64,000 bases of DNA from Neoarius graeffei. Its lineage: Eukaryota; Chordata; Actinopteri; Siluriformes; Ariidae. A program made the position numbers and the translations under genes. Each line of letters begins with the position of its first letter. The first letter of the stretch is position 1. Shown here piece by piece: positions 1 to 13,332 of the stretch. Where the stretch lies: contig NC_083570.1 in NCBI RefSeq assembly GCF_027579695.1, positions 92,391,999 through 92,455,998 of the forward strand, in the 5' to 3' direction. The notes beneath the pieces were generated by a model. It ran no database searches. It saw nothing but the letters and a program-made list of their open reading frames with translations, and was not told the origin of the DNA.

Positions 1-3000
1 GAAAATCAGATCTCACAGCCTACTGCTGCACTAAACAGTGTGGAAATCAGATCTCACAGCCTACTGCTGGACTAAACAGTGTGGAAATCAGATCTCACAG
101 CCTACTGCTGCACTAAACAGTGTGGAAATCGGACCTCACAGCCTACTGCTGCACTAAACAGTGTGGAAATCAGATCTCACAGCCTACTGCTGCACTAAAC
201 AGTGTGGAAATCAGATCTCACAGCCTACTGCTGCACTAAACAGTGTGGAAATCAGATCTCACAGCCTACTGCTGCACTAAACAGTGTGGAAATCGGAACT
301 CACAGCCTACTGCTGGACTAAACAGTGTGGAAATCGGACCTCACAGCCTACTGCTGCACTAAAAAGTGTGGAAATCGGAACTCACAGCCTACTGCTGCAC
401 TAAACAGTGTGGAAATCGGAATTCACAGCCTACTGCTGGACTAAACAGTGTGGAAATCAGACCTCACAGCCTACTGCTACTAAAAAGTGTGGAAATCGGA
501 ACTCACAGCCTACTGCTGGACTAAACAGTGTGGAAATCAGACCTCACAGCCTACTGCTGTACTAAACAGTGTGGAAATCGGACCTCACAGCCTACTGCTG
601 GACTAAACAGTGTGGAAATCAGACCTCACAGCCTACTGCTGGACTATACAGTGTGGAAATCGGAACTCACAGCCTACTGCTGTACTAAACAGTGTGGAAA
701 TCGGACCTCACAGCCTACTGCTGCACTAAACAGTGTGGAAATCGGACCTCACAGCCTACTGCTGCACTAAACAGTGTGGAAATCGGACCTCACAGCCTAC
801 TGCTGCACTAAACAGTGTGGAAATCAGATCTCACAGCCTACTGCTGCATTAAACAGTGTGGAAATCGGACCTCACAGCCTACTGCTGCACTAAACAGTGT
901 GGAAATCAGATCTCACAGCCTACTGCTGCACTAAACAGTGTGGAAATCAGATCTCACAGCCTACTGCTGCACTAAACAGTGTGGAAATCAGATCTCACAG
1001 CCTACTGCTGCACTAAACAGTGTGGAAATCGGAACTCACAGCCTACTGCTGGACTAAACAGTGTGGAAATCGGACCTCACAGCCTACTGCTGCACTAAAA
1101 AGTGTGGAAATCGGAACTCACAGCCTACTGCTGCACTAAACAGTGTGGAAATCGGAACTCACAGCCTACTGCTGGACTAAACAGTGTGGAAATCAGACCT
1201 CACAGCCTACTGCTGCACTAAAAAGTGTGGAAATCGGAACTCACAGCCTACTGCTGGACTAAACAGTGTGGAAATCGGACCTCACAGCCTACTGCTGCAC
1301 TAAACAGTGTGGAAATCGGAACTCACAGCCTACTGCTGTACTAAACAGTGTGGAAATCGGACCTCACAGCCTACTGCTGCACTAAACAGTGTGGAAATCG
1401 GACCTCACAGCCTACTGCTGCACTAAACAGTGTGGAAATCGGACCTCACAGCCTACTGCTGCACTAAACAGTGTGGAAATCAGATCTCACAGCCTACTGC
1501 TGCACTAAACAGTGTGGAAATCGGAACTCACAGCCTACTGCTGGACTAAACAGTGTGGAAATCGGACCTCACAGCCTACTGCTGCACTAAAAAGTGTGGA
1601 AATCGGAACTCACAGCCTACTGCTGCACTAAACAGTGTGGAAATCGGAACTCACAGCCTACTGCTGGACTAAACAGTGTGGAAATCAGACCTCACAGCCT
1701 ACTGCTGCACTAAAAAGTGTGGAAATCGGAACTCACAGCCTACTGCTGCACTAAACAGTGTGGAAATCAGACCTCACAGCCTACTGCTGCACTAAACAGT
1801 GTGGAAATCGGACCTCACAGCCTACTGCTGCACTAAACAGTGTGGAAATCGGATCTCACAGCCTACTGCTGCACTAAACAGTGTGGAAATCGGACCTCAC
1901 AGCCTACTGCTGCACTAAACAGTGTGGAAATCAGATCTCACAGCCTACTGCTGCACTAAACAGTGTGAAAATCAGATCTCACAGCCTACTGCTGCACTAA
2001 ACAGTGTGGAAATCAGATCTCACAGCCTACTGCTGCACTAAACAGTGTGGAAATCAGATCTCACAGCCTACTGCTGGACTAAACAGTGTGAAAATCAGAT
2101 CTCACAGCCTACTGCTGCACTAAACAGTGTGGAAATCGGACCTCACAGCCTACTGCTGCACTAAACAGTGTGAAAATCAGACCTCACAGCCTACTGCTGC
2201 ACTAAACAGTGTGGAAATCAGATCTCACAGCCTACTGCTGCACTAAACAGTGTGGAAATCAGATCTCACAGCCTACTGCTGCACTAAACAGTGTGAAAAT
2301 CAGATCTCACAGCCTACTGCTGCACTAAACAGTGTCGAAATCGGACCTCACAGCCTACTGCTGCACTAAACAGTGTCGAAATCAGATCTCACAGCCTACT
2401 GCTGCACTAAACAGTGTGGAAATCAGATCTCACAGCCTACTGCTGCACTAAACAGTGTGAAAATCAGATCTCACAGCCTACTGCTGCACTAAACAGTGTG
2501 GAAATCAGATCTCACAGCCTACTGCTGCACTAAACAGTGTGGAAATCAGATCTCACAGCCTACTGCTGCACTAAACAGTGTGGAAATCAGATCTCACAGC
2601 CTACTGCTGCACTAAACAGAGTGAAAATCAGATCTCACAGCCTACTGCTGCACTAAACAGTGTGGAAATCAGATCTCACAGCCTACTGCTGCACTAAACA
2701 GTGTGGAAATCAGATCTCACAGCCTACTGCTGCACTAAACAGTGTGGAAATCGGAACTCACAGCCTATTGCTGGACTAAACAGTGTGGAAATCGGACCTC
2801 ACAGCCTACTGCTGCACTAAAAAGTGTGGAAATAGGAACTCACAGCCTACTGCTGCACTAAACAGTGTGGAAATCGGAACTCACAGCCTACTGCTGGACT
2901 AAACAGTGTGGAAATCAGACCTCACAGCCTACTGCTGCACTAAAAAGTGTGGAAATCGGAACTCACAGCCTACTGCTGCACTAAACAGTGTGGAAATCGG

Positions 3001-6000
3001 AACTCACAGCCTACTGCTGGACTAAACAGTGTGGAAATCGGAACTCACAGCCTACTGCTGCACTAAACAGTGTGAAAATCGGAACTCACAGCCTACTGCT
3101 GGACTAAACAGTGTGGAAATCAGATCTCACAGCCTACTGCTGGACTAAACAGTGTGGAAATCAGATCTCACAGCCTACTGCTGCACTAAACAGTGTGGAA
3201 ATCAGATCTCACAGCCTACTGCTGCACTAAACAGTGTGGAAATCGGAACTCACAGCCTACTGCTGGACTAAACAGTGTGGAAATCGGACCTCACAGCCTA
3301 CTGCTGCACTAAAAAGTGTGGAAATCGGAACTCACAGCCTACTGCTGCACTAAACAGTGTGGAAATCGGAACTCACAGCCTACTGCTGGACTAAACAGTG
3401 TGGAAATCAGACCTCACAGCCTACTGCTGCACTAAAAAGTGTGGAAATCGGAACTCACAGCCTACTGCTGGACTAAACAGTGTGGAAATCGGACCTCACA
3501 GCCTACTGCTGCACTAAACAGTGTGGAAATCGGAACTCACAGCCTACTGCTGTACTAAACAGTGTGGAAATCGGACCTCACAGCCTACTGCTGCACTAAA
3601 CAGTGTGGAAATCGGACCTCACAGCCTACTGCTGCACTAAACAGTGTGGAAATCGGACCTCACAGCCTACTGCTGCACTAAACAGTGTGGAAATCGGAAC
3701 TCACAGCCTACTGCTGCACTAAACAGTGTGGAAATCGGACCTCACAGCCTACTGCTGCACTAAAAAGTGTGGAAATCGGAACTCACAGCCTACTGCTGCA
3801 CTAAACAGTGTGAAAATCGGAACTCACAGCCTACTGCTGGACTAAACAGTGTGGAAATCAGATCTCACAGCCTACTGCTGTACTAAACAGTGTGGAAATC
3901 AGACCTCACAGCCTACTGCTGGACTGAACAGTGTGGAAATCGGAACTCACAGCCTACTGCTGCACTAAACAGTGTGGAAATCGGAACTCACAGCCTACTG
4001 CTGGACTAAACAGTGTGGAAATCAGACCTCACAGCCTACTGCTGCACTAAACAGTGTGGAAATCAGATCTCACAGCCTACTGCTGGACTAAACAGTGTGG
4101 AAATCGGACCTCACAGCCTACTGCTGCACTAAACAGTGTGGAAATCAGATCTCACAGCCTACTGCTGCACTAAACAGAGTGAAAATCAGATCTCACAGCC
4201 TACTGCTGCACTAAACAGTGTGGAAATCAGATCTCACAGCCTACTGCTGCACTAAACAGTGTGGAAATCAGATCTCACAGCCTACTGCTGCACTAAACAG
4301 TGTGGAAATCGGACCTCACAGCCTACTGCTGCACTAAAAAGTGTGGAAATCGGAACTCACAGCCTACTGCTGCACTAAACAGTGTGGAAATCGGAACTCA
4401 CAGCCTACTGCTGGACTAAACAGTGTGGAAATCGGACCTCACAGCCTACTGCTGCACTAAAAAGTGTGGAAATCGGAACTCACAGCCTACTGCTGGACTA
4501 AACAGTGTGGAAATCAGACCTCACAGCCTACTGCTGTACTAAACAGTGTGGAAATCGGAACTCACAGCCTACTGCTGGACTAAACAGTGTGGAAATCAGA
4601 CCTCACAGCCTACTGCTGGACTAAACAGTGTGGAAATCGGAACTCACAGCCTACTGCTGTACTAAACAGTGTGAAAATCGGAACTCACAGCCTACTGCTG
4701 GACTAAACAGTGTGAAAATCGGAACTCACAGCCTACTGCTGGACTAAACAGTGTGGAAATCAGACCTCACAGCCTACTGCTGCACTAAAAAGTGTGGAAA
4801 TCAGATCTCACAGCCTACTGCTGGACTAAACAGTGTGGAAATCAGATCTCACAGCCTACTGCTGCACTAAACAGAGTGAAAATCAGATCTCACAGCCTAC
4901 TGCTGCACTAAACAGTGTGGAAATCAGATCTCACAGCCTACTGCTGGACTAAACAGTGTGGAAATCAGATCTCACAGCCTACTGCTGCACTAAACAGTGT
5001 GGAAATCGGACCTCACAGCCTACTGCTGCACTAAACAGTGTGGAAATCAGATCTCACAGCCTACTGCTGCACTAAACAGTGTGGAAATCAGATCTCACAG
5101 CCTACTGCTGCACTAAACAGTGTGGAAATCAGATCTCACAGCCTACTGCTGCACTAAACAGTGTGGAAATCGGAACTCACAGCCTACTGCTGGACTAAAC
5201 AGTGTGGAAATCGGACCTCACAGCCTACTGCTGCACTAAAAAGTGTGGAAATCGGAACTCACAGCCTACTGCTGCACTAAACAGTGTGGAAATCGGAATT
5301 CACAGCCTACTGCTGGACTAAACAGTGTGGAAATCAGACCTCACAGCCTACTGCTACTAAAAAGTGTGGAAATCGGAACTCACAGCCTACTGCTGGACTA
5401 AACAGTGTGGAAATCAGACCTCACAGCCTACTGCTGTACTAAACAGTGTGGAAATCGGACCTCACAGCCTACTGCTGGACTAAACAGTGTGGAAATCAGA
5501 CCTCACAGCCTACTGCTGGACTATACAGTGTGGAAATCGGAACTCACAGCCTACTGCTGTACTAAACAGTGTGGAAATCGGACCTCACAGCCTACTGCTG
5601 CACTAAACAGTGTGGAAATCGGACCTCACAGCCTACTGCTGCACTAAACAGTGTGGAAATCGGACCTCACAGCCTACTGCTGCACTAAACAGTGTGGAAA
5701 TCAGATCTCACAGCCTACTGCTGCATTAAACAGTGTGGAAATCGGACCTCACAGCCTACTGCTGCACTAAACAGTGTGGAAATCAGATCTCACAGCCTAC
5801 TGCTGCACTAAACAGTGTGGAAATCAGATCTCACAGCCTACTGCTGCACTAAACAGTGTGGAAATCAGATCTCACAGCCTACTGCTGCACTAAACAGTGT
5901 GGAAATCGGAACTCACAGCCTACTGCTGGACTAAACAGTGTGGAAATCGGACCTCACAGCCTACTGCTGCACTAAAAAGTGTGGAAATCGGAACTCACAG

Positions 6001-9000
6001 CCTACTGCTGCACTAAACAGTGTGGAAATCGGAACTCACAGCCTACTGCTGGACTAAACAGTGTGGAAATCAGACCTCACAGCCTACTGCTGCACTAAAA
6101 AGTGTGGAAATCGGAACTCACAGCCTACTGCTGGACTAAACAGTGTGGAAATCGGACCTCACAGCCTACTGCTGCACTAAACAGTGTGGAAATCGGAACT
6201 CACAGCCTACTGCTGTACTAAACAGTGTGGAAATCGGACCTCACAGCCTACTGCTGCACTAAACAGTGTGGAAATCGGACCTCACAGCCTACTGCTGCAC
6301 TAAACAGTGTGGAAATCGGACCTCACAGCCTACTGCTGCACTAAACAGTGTGGAAATCAGATCTCACAGCCTACTGCTGCACTAAACAGTGTGGAAATCG
6401 GAACTCACAGCCTACTGCTGGACTAAACAGTGTGGAAATCGGACCTCACAGCCTACTGCTGCACTAAAAAGTGTGGAAATCGGAACTCACAGCCTACTGC
6501 TGCACTAAACAGTGTGGAAATCGGAACTCACAGCCTACTGCTGGACTAAACAGTGTGGAAATCAGACCTCACAGCCTACTGCTGCACTAAAAAGTGTGGA
6601 AATCGGAACTCACAGCCTACTGCTGCACTAAACAGTGTGGAAATCAGACCTCACAGCCTACTGCTGCACTAAACAGTGTGGAAATCGGACCTCACAGCCT
6701 ACTGCTGCACTAAACAGTGTGGAAATCGGATCTCACAGCCTACTGCTGCACTAAACAGTGTGGAAATCGGACCTCACAGCCTACTGCTGCACTAAACAGT
6801 GTGGAAATCAGATCTCACAGCCTACTGCTGCACTAAACAGTGTGAAAATCAGATCTCACAGCCTACTGCTGCACTAAACAGTGTGGAAATCAGATCTCAC
6901 AGCCTACTGCTGCACTAAACAGTGTGGAAATCAGATCTCACAGCCTACTGCTGGACTAAACAGTGTGAAAATCAGATCTCACAGCCTACTGCTGCACTAA
7001 ACAGTGTGGAAATCGGACCTCACAGCCTACTGCTGCACTAAACAGTGTGAAAATCAGACCTCACAGCCTACTGCTGCACTAAACAGTGTGGAAATCAGAT
7101 CTCACAGCCTACTGCTGCACTAAACAGTGTGGAAATCAGATCTCACAGCCTACTGCTGCACTAAACAGTGTGAAAATCAGATCTCACAGCCTACTGCTGC
7201 ACTAAACAGTGTCGAAATCGGACCTCACAGCCTACTGCTGCACTAAACAGTGTCGAAATCAGATCTCACAGCCTACTGCTGCACTAAACAGTGTGGAAAT
7301 CAGATCTCACAGCCTACTGCTGCACTAAACAGTGTGAAAATCAGATCTCACAGCCTACTGCTGCACTAAACAGTGTGGAAATCAGATCTCACAGCCTACT
7401 GCTGCACTAAACAGTGTGGAAATCAGATCTCACAGCCTACTGCTGCACTAAACAGTGTGGAAATCAGATCTCACAGCCTACTGCTGCACTAAACAGAGTG
7501 AAAATCAGATCTCACAGCCTACTGCTGCACTAAACAGTGTGGAAATCAGATCTCACAGCCTACTGCTGCACTAAACAGTGTGGAAATCAGATCTCACAGC
7601 CTACTGCTGCACTAAACAGTGTGGAAATCGGAACTCACAGCCTATTGCTGGACTAAACAGTGTGGAAATCGGACCTCACAGCCTACTGCTGCACTAAAAA
7701 GTGTGGAAATAGGAACTCACAGCCTACTGCTGCACTAAACAGTGTGGAAATCGGAACTCACAGCCTACTGCTGGACTAAACAGTGTGGAAATCAGACCTC
7801 ACAGCCTACTGCTGCACTAAAAAGTGTGGAAATCGGAACTCACAGCCTACTGCTGCACTAAACAGTGTGGAAATCGGAACTCACAGCCTACTGCTGGACT
7901 AAACAGTGTGGAAATCGGAACTCACAGCCTACTGCTGCACTAAACAGTGTGAAAATCGGAACTCACAGCCTACTGCTGGACTAAACAGTGTGGAAATCAG
8001 ATCTCACAGCCTACTGCTGGACTAAACAGTGTGGAAATCAGATCTCACAGCCTACTGCTGCACTAAACAGTGTGGAAATCAGATCTCACAGCCTACTGCT
8101 GCACTAAACAGAGTGAAAATCAGATCTCACAGCCTACTGCTGCACTAAACAGTGTGAAAATCGGAACTCACAGCCTACTGCTGGACTAAACAGTGTGGAA
8201 ATCGGAACTCACAGCCTACTGCTGCACTAAACAGTGTGAAAATCAGATCTCACAGCCTACTGCTGCACTAAACAGTGTGAAAATCAGATCTCACAGCCTA
8301 CTGCTGCACTAAACAGTGTGAAAATCGGAACTCACAGCCTACTGCTGGACTAAACAGTGTGGAAATCGGAACTCACAGCCTACTGCTGCACTAAACAGTG
8401 TGGAAATCGGAACTCACAGCCTACTGCTGGACTAAACAGTGTGGAAATCAGACCTCACAGCCTACTGCTGCACTAAACAGTGTGGAAATCGGACCTCACA
8501 GCCTACTGCTGCACTAAACAGAGTGAAAATCAGATCTCACAGCCTACTGCTGCACTAAACAGTGTGGAAATCAGATCTCACAGCCTACTGCTGCACTAAA
8601 CAGTGTGGAAATCAGATCTCACAGCCTACTGCTGCACTAAACAGTGTGGAAATCGGAACTCACAGCCTACTGCTGGACTAAACAGTGTGGAAATCGGACC
8701 TCACAGCCTACTGCTGCACTAAAAAGTGTGGAAATCGGAACTCACAGCCTACTGCTGCACTAAACAGTGTGGAAATCGGAACTCACAGCCTACTGCTGGA
8801 CTAAACAGTGTGGAAATCAGACCTCACAGCCTACTGCTGCACTAAAAAGTGTGGAAATCGGAACTCACAGCCTACTGCTGCACTAAACAGTGTGGAAATC
8901 GGAACTCACAGCCTACTGCTGGACTAAACAGTGTGGAAATCAGACCTCACAGCCTACTGCTGCACTAAACAGTGTGGAAATCGGAACTCACAGCCTACTG

Positions 9001-10995
9001 CTGCACTAAACAGTGTGAAAATCGGAATTCACAGCCTACTGCTGGACTAAACAGTGTGGAAATCAGACCTCACAGCCTACTGCTGCACTAAACAGTGTGG
9101 AAATCAGACCTCACAGCCTACTGCTGCACTAAAAAGTGTGGAAATCGGAACTCACAGCCTACTGCTGCACTAAACAGTGTGAAAATCGGAACTCACAGCC
9201 TACTGCTGGACTAAACAGTGTGGAAATCGGAACTCGCAGCCTACTGCTGGACTAAACAGTGTGGAAATCAGACCTCACAGCCTACTGCTGTACTAAACAG
9301 TGTGGAAATCGGAACTCACAGCCTACTGCTGGACTAAACAGTGTGGAAATCAGACCTCACAGCCTACTGCTGGACTAAACAGTGTGGAAATCGGAACTCA
9401 CAGCCTACTGCTGCACTAAACAGTGTGAAAATCGGAACTCACAGCCTACTGCTGCACTAAACAGTGTGGAAATCAGACCTCACAGCCTACTGCTGTACTA
9501 AACAGTGTGGAAATCAGATCTCACAGCCTACTGCTGGACTAAACAGTGTGGAAATCAGACCTCACAGCCTACTGCTGTACTAAACAGTGTGGAAATCATA
9601 TCTTACTGCTGCACTAAACAGAGTGAAAATCAGATCTCACAGCCTACTGCTGCACTAAACAGTGTGGAAATCAGACCTCACAGCCTACTGCTGTACTAAA
9701 CAGTGTGGAAATCGGAACTCACAGCCTACTGCTGGACTAAACAGTGTGGAAATCAGACCTCACAGCCTACTGCTGGACTAAACAGTGTGGAAATCGGAAC
9801 TCACAGCCTACTGCTGCACTAAACAGTGTGAAAATCGGAACTCACAGCCTACTGCTGGACTAAACAGTGTGGAAATCAGACCTCACAGCCTACTGCTGTA
9901 CTAAACAGTGTGGAAATCAGACCTCACAGCCTACTGCTGTACTAAACAGTGTGGAAATCAGATCTTACTGCTGCACTAAACAGAGTGAAAATCAGATCTC
10001 ACAGCCTACTGCTGCACTAAACAGTGTGGAAATCAGACCTCACAGCCTACTGCTGTACTAAACAGTGTGGAAATCGGAACTCACAGCCTACTGCTGGACT
10101 AAACAGTGTGGAAATCAGACCTCACAGCCTACTGCTGGACTAAACAGTGTGGAAATCGGAACTCACAGCCTACTGCTGCACTAAACAGTGTGAAAATCGG
10201 AACTCACAGCCTACTGCTGGACTAAACAGTGTGGAAATCAGACCTCACAGCCTACTGCTGTACTAAACAGTGTGGAAATCAGATCTCACAGCCTACTGCT
10301 GGACTAAACAGTGTGGAAATCAGACCTCACAGCCTACTGCTGTACTAAACAGTGTGGAAATCAGATCTTACTGCTGCACTAAACAGTGTGGAAATCAGAT
10401 CTCACAGCCTACTGCTGCACTAAACAGTGTGGAAATCGGAACTCACAGCCTACTGCTGGACTAAACAGTGTGGAAATCGGACCTCACAGCCTACTGCTGC
10501 ACTAAAAAGTGTGGAAATCGGAACTCACTGCCTACTGCTGCACTAAACAGTGTGGAAATCGGAACTCACAGCCTACTGCTGGACTAAACAGTGTGGAAAT
10601 CAGACCTCACAGCCTACTGCTGCACTAAAAAGTGTGGAAATCGGAACTCACAGCCTACTGCTGTACTAAACAGTGTGGAAATCAGACCTCACAGCCTACT
10701 GCTGTACTAAACAGTGTGGAAATCGGACCTCACAGCCTACTGCTGTACTAAAAAGTGTGGAAATCGGAACTCACTGCCTACTGCTGCACTAAACAGTGTG
10801 GAAATCGGAACTCACAGCCTACTGCTGGACTAAACAGTGTGGAAATCAGACCTCACAGCCTACTGCTGGACTAAACAGTGTGGAAATCGGAACTCACAGC
10901 CTACTGCTGTACTAAACAGTGTGGAAATCAGATCTCACAGCCTACTGCTGTACTAAACAGTGTGAAAATCAAACCTCACAGACTGCTGCTGTATT
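1..10995. repeat. 41-bp satellite array with higher-order structure
   Basis: About 268 head-to-tail copies of a 41-bp unit fill the left 11 kb and continue past the window edge. Each unit reads roughly GTGTGGAAATCAGATCTCAC, then AGCCTACTGCTGCACTAAACA. Recurrent variants are CGGAAC, CGGACC, CAGACC or CAGATC before TCACAG, GGAC/GTAC/GCAC before TAAA, AAAAGTG for AACAGTG, and rare indel units. The variant order repeats with a period of 4,877 bp (119 units less 2 bp). The open frames read through it arise from the repeat period and are not genes. The array probably marks a heterochromatic or expanded minisatellite locus; its function is unknown. Confidence 0.97.
9505..10480. repeat. Secondary higher-order block inside the satellite
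   Basis: Three successive blocks here share one odd unit that has lost 7 bp (the CACAGCC step), so that it reads CAGATCTTACTGCTG or CATATCTTACTGCTG. The blocks start at about 9505, 9867 and 10270. Their spacings of 362 and 403 bp equal nine and ten units minus 7 bp. This is a local amplification at the right edge of the array, separate from the 4,877-bp period. Confidence 0.8.
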
Positions 10996-11010
10996 CAACA
11001 ACGTAGCCTC

Positions 11011-11040
11011 ACACTGCTTAGTACAGTAGTAGTTTGTGAG
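11011..11040 (-). repeat. Degenerate satellite unit, inverted
   Basis: Fifteen bases past the array end, the reverse complement of this stretch matches the satellite unit from CTCACA through ACTACTGTACTAAG to CAGTGT at about 25 of 30 positions. It is an eroded unit in the opposite orientation. Confidence 0.6.
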
Positions 11041-11196
11041 ATGTTTTTCCAGTGTTAGCTTACTATATTTCCATCAATTTGTTGAATTTTCACTTTTTAA
11101 TTCTTTATTGAATAGTCTTTTTTCATAGAATAGAATACTGCCTTAAGAATAATCCATATATTAAAACGTTAGAAACCTTCTGTTCTATTCTATTCT

Positions 11197-11240
11197 AACT
11201 GTGTGAAATCATAACTCACAATCTATTACTGTCCTTACAT
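11197..11240 (+). repeat. Degenerate satellite unit, direct
   Basis: The run CTGTGTGAAATCATAACTCA followed by CAATCTATTACTGTCC aligns with the satellite unit GTGTGGAAATCGGAACTCAC then AGCCTACTGCTGTACT, with scattered changes. It is an isolated, decayed unit 200 bp outside the homogenised array. Confidence 0.55.
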
Positions 11241-11300
11241 AATTCCCCGAGACTGCAGTGTAGTATGTACTCATTCATACAGTATTATACGAGCTCAAGC

Positions 11301-11335
<35 letters not shown>
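11301..11335. repeat. (GAAA)n microsatellite
   Basis: Nearly perfect tetranucleotide run. The surrounding 11240-12005 is AT-rich with short ATT and AAAT runs; I see no gene or recognisable element in it. Confidence 0.9.
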
Positions 11336-12010
11336 TCATTTTTGGTTAGTATAAGGTCAGGTACTTCTCTGTAAAATGCTTATAATGCTTTTATGCTTTT
11401 AATTTGTCATATAAAATAATTAGAATACCTGTCTTCCAAAACACATAAATGATTTAGATTATTTTCACTAATGTGCAAACAACAAAATATAAATTTTGAA
11501 ATAAAACGAATTTCACTGAGAATTATTATTATTATTATTATTACTTCAATTAACAGTTTACCAAAGCCTCATTATTTAAAACCACTACTTGATTGATTGC
11601 TTGCTTTATTCTGAACAGTAAAGAAAAAATAATAATTTTTAAAAAATTAAAAATGTAAAAAAATGCAATACTCAAAACATCGTCATGAACAAACAGAATA
11701 GCGTAGCCACAAGGCAGTAACATAATAATGTTCGGAAAGGATTAGGAAGAAGTAAATAACTTATCAAATCCTAACCCTCTATACCACCGCTAATCAAACA
11801 TCACTTTCCGCCATAATAAAAATATATATAAAAGAAAACAAAAGCAACAAACAAAAAAGAAAACATACCATACCAAGACATACCAACATGGTGTAATATA
11901 GACCAAATCAACTCATATTTACAGATACTTATTATGTTATACATATATACAGTACATACATATACACATATCCATATGTACACAGACACCCATAATATCA
12001 TATAATTATG

Positions 12011-12016
12011 CATATA

Positions 12017-12061
<45 letters not shown>

Positions 12062-12062
12062 C
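12011..12062. repeat. (AT)n followed by poly-T
   Basis: About 22 bp of AT dinucleotides run into about 30 T. A second T tract lies at about 12149-12166. Frames read through these tracts are low complexity. Confidence 0.85.
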
Positions 12063-12677
12063 CCCACACACACTTTATATGGATCCGTCTCAGAAACTGG
12101 TCTCTCATTTGGGGTATTATGGTCAAAAAATACATTTTCTAATTTTACTTTTTTTTTTTTTTTTTTGCATTTACCTAACACTCAATGTTTCATTTGTCAT
12201 GTTCAATAAGAATAAAGATAGTATCTTGCTTTATCTGGCCTCCACTGTGGAAAATTTTTTTGATTACAATTCAAATGCTTTTGTAAAATTGATTTACATA
12301 TAAAATAACTCCATCATGAAGAATTAAAGCCCCTCCTTCACAGAGGAGTGAAAATATTGAATAAATTTCCTCTTTTTGATTGCTTGGGTTAAAAATGCCA
12401 AATTATGATGACTGAATTGATTATTCACTTAAATATTAATAATATGATACATTCTGGGTATTTGATATGGCGAAATAGGACACAATGGAAAAATCAAGAA
12501 CACACCAGAAAGATGAGAATAACGGCGGTGGTAAAACAACAGCGACTGTACCGGCTGAAGGTCGCGCGGGTCTCTGCTGCGGCACGCGAGCAACGGGACA
12601 TCACTACCGCACCGGACGGAGCGCGAGGCGGGGCAAAATGACTGGCCGTAGATTCTATCAAAAGTTCGATCTAAATT
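12063..12677. other. Non-coding stretch with a GC-rich patch
   Basis: The stretch is mostly AT-rich, but about 12520-12650 is abruptly GC- and CpG-rich (CGCGCGGG, GGACGGAGCGCGAGGCGGGG). It directly precedes a Tc1/mariner remnant. The short frames in both orientations resemble no protein I know. Confidence 0.4.
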
Positions 12678-13174
12678 GACCATGGTTACAAAATATTGGC
12701 CAAGTGAAAGTGATTCAGTGGCCAAGTATGTCTCCTGATCTGAACCCAATCGAACACCTATGGGGAATTCTGAAGAGACAAGTTGAGCATCACTCTCCAT
12801 CCAGCATCCAGTCACTAAAAGAGGTCATTGCTGAAGAATGGAAAAAAGATTGATGTTGCAAAATGTCGCCAACTTGTTCATTCCATGCCTAGAAGACTTG
12901 GTGCTGTCATTAAAAATCATGGAGGCCATACAAAGTACTAGATGTAGTAGTTTTTGTTGTGGGGTGTACTCATTTTTGCACCACCCTAATTTGAGTAAAA
13001 CTGAAAAATGTGTAATCTAAGTTATATTATTAACCTTACTTTCACGTTATAAGTTAAACAGATGTTATATTAAACTTTGTGTTGTCAACATTTTGGAAAT
13101 TGTTTGTGTTCATTGAGATATTGTTTAAAATGTTACTTTTCAAAGGGGGTGTACTCATTTACGCTCAGCACTGT
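12678..13174 (+). mobile_element. 5'-truncated Tc1/mariner transposon remnant
   Basis: The plus strand encodes the end of a DD34E transposase: [19 protein letters not shown], then SLKEVIAEEWKK, with KNHGGHTKY and a stop further on. Only the last third of the catalytic domain, including the final Glu of NPIEHLW, survives. One extra A in the AAAAAA run near 12842 shifts the frame. The right inverted repeat ends in GTACTCATTTACGCTCAGCA then CTG before TA at 13175. No left end is seen. A dead copy. Confidence 0.85.
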
Positions 13175-13332
13175 ATATACTTGTGGGTTGTTTGTTTGTT
13201 TTTCATGTACAATTCTATGGATAAAAGTTCAACCCATTTGAAATGGAACACATAACTGCAATGTTTCAGGAGCTTTCCTGTGATACTCTCCTATCTGAAT
13301 GTAAATTTGATGTATATTTATGTCTGTATGTA

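Noticed and set aside
528-5647. Identical 80-aa frames at 528 and 5405 and 64-aa frames at 9505-10464 with cysteine repeats
   Set aside because: They are translations of the 41-bp satellite starting at GTG; the period (3 x 41) makes long frames by chance. No promoter or non-repeat coding sequence.
1-10995. CRISPR-like repeat array
   Set aside because: The units are contiguous with no unique spacers, and the DNA is vertebrate.
12429-12815. 128-aa minus-strand frame
   Set aside because: Crosses the GC-rich patch and the antisense of a Tc1 transposase; no recognisable domain.
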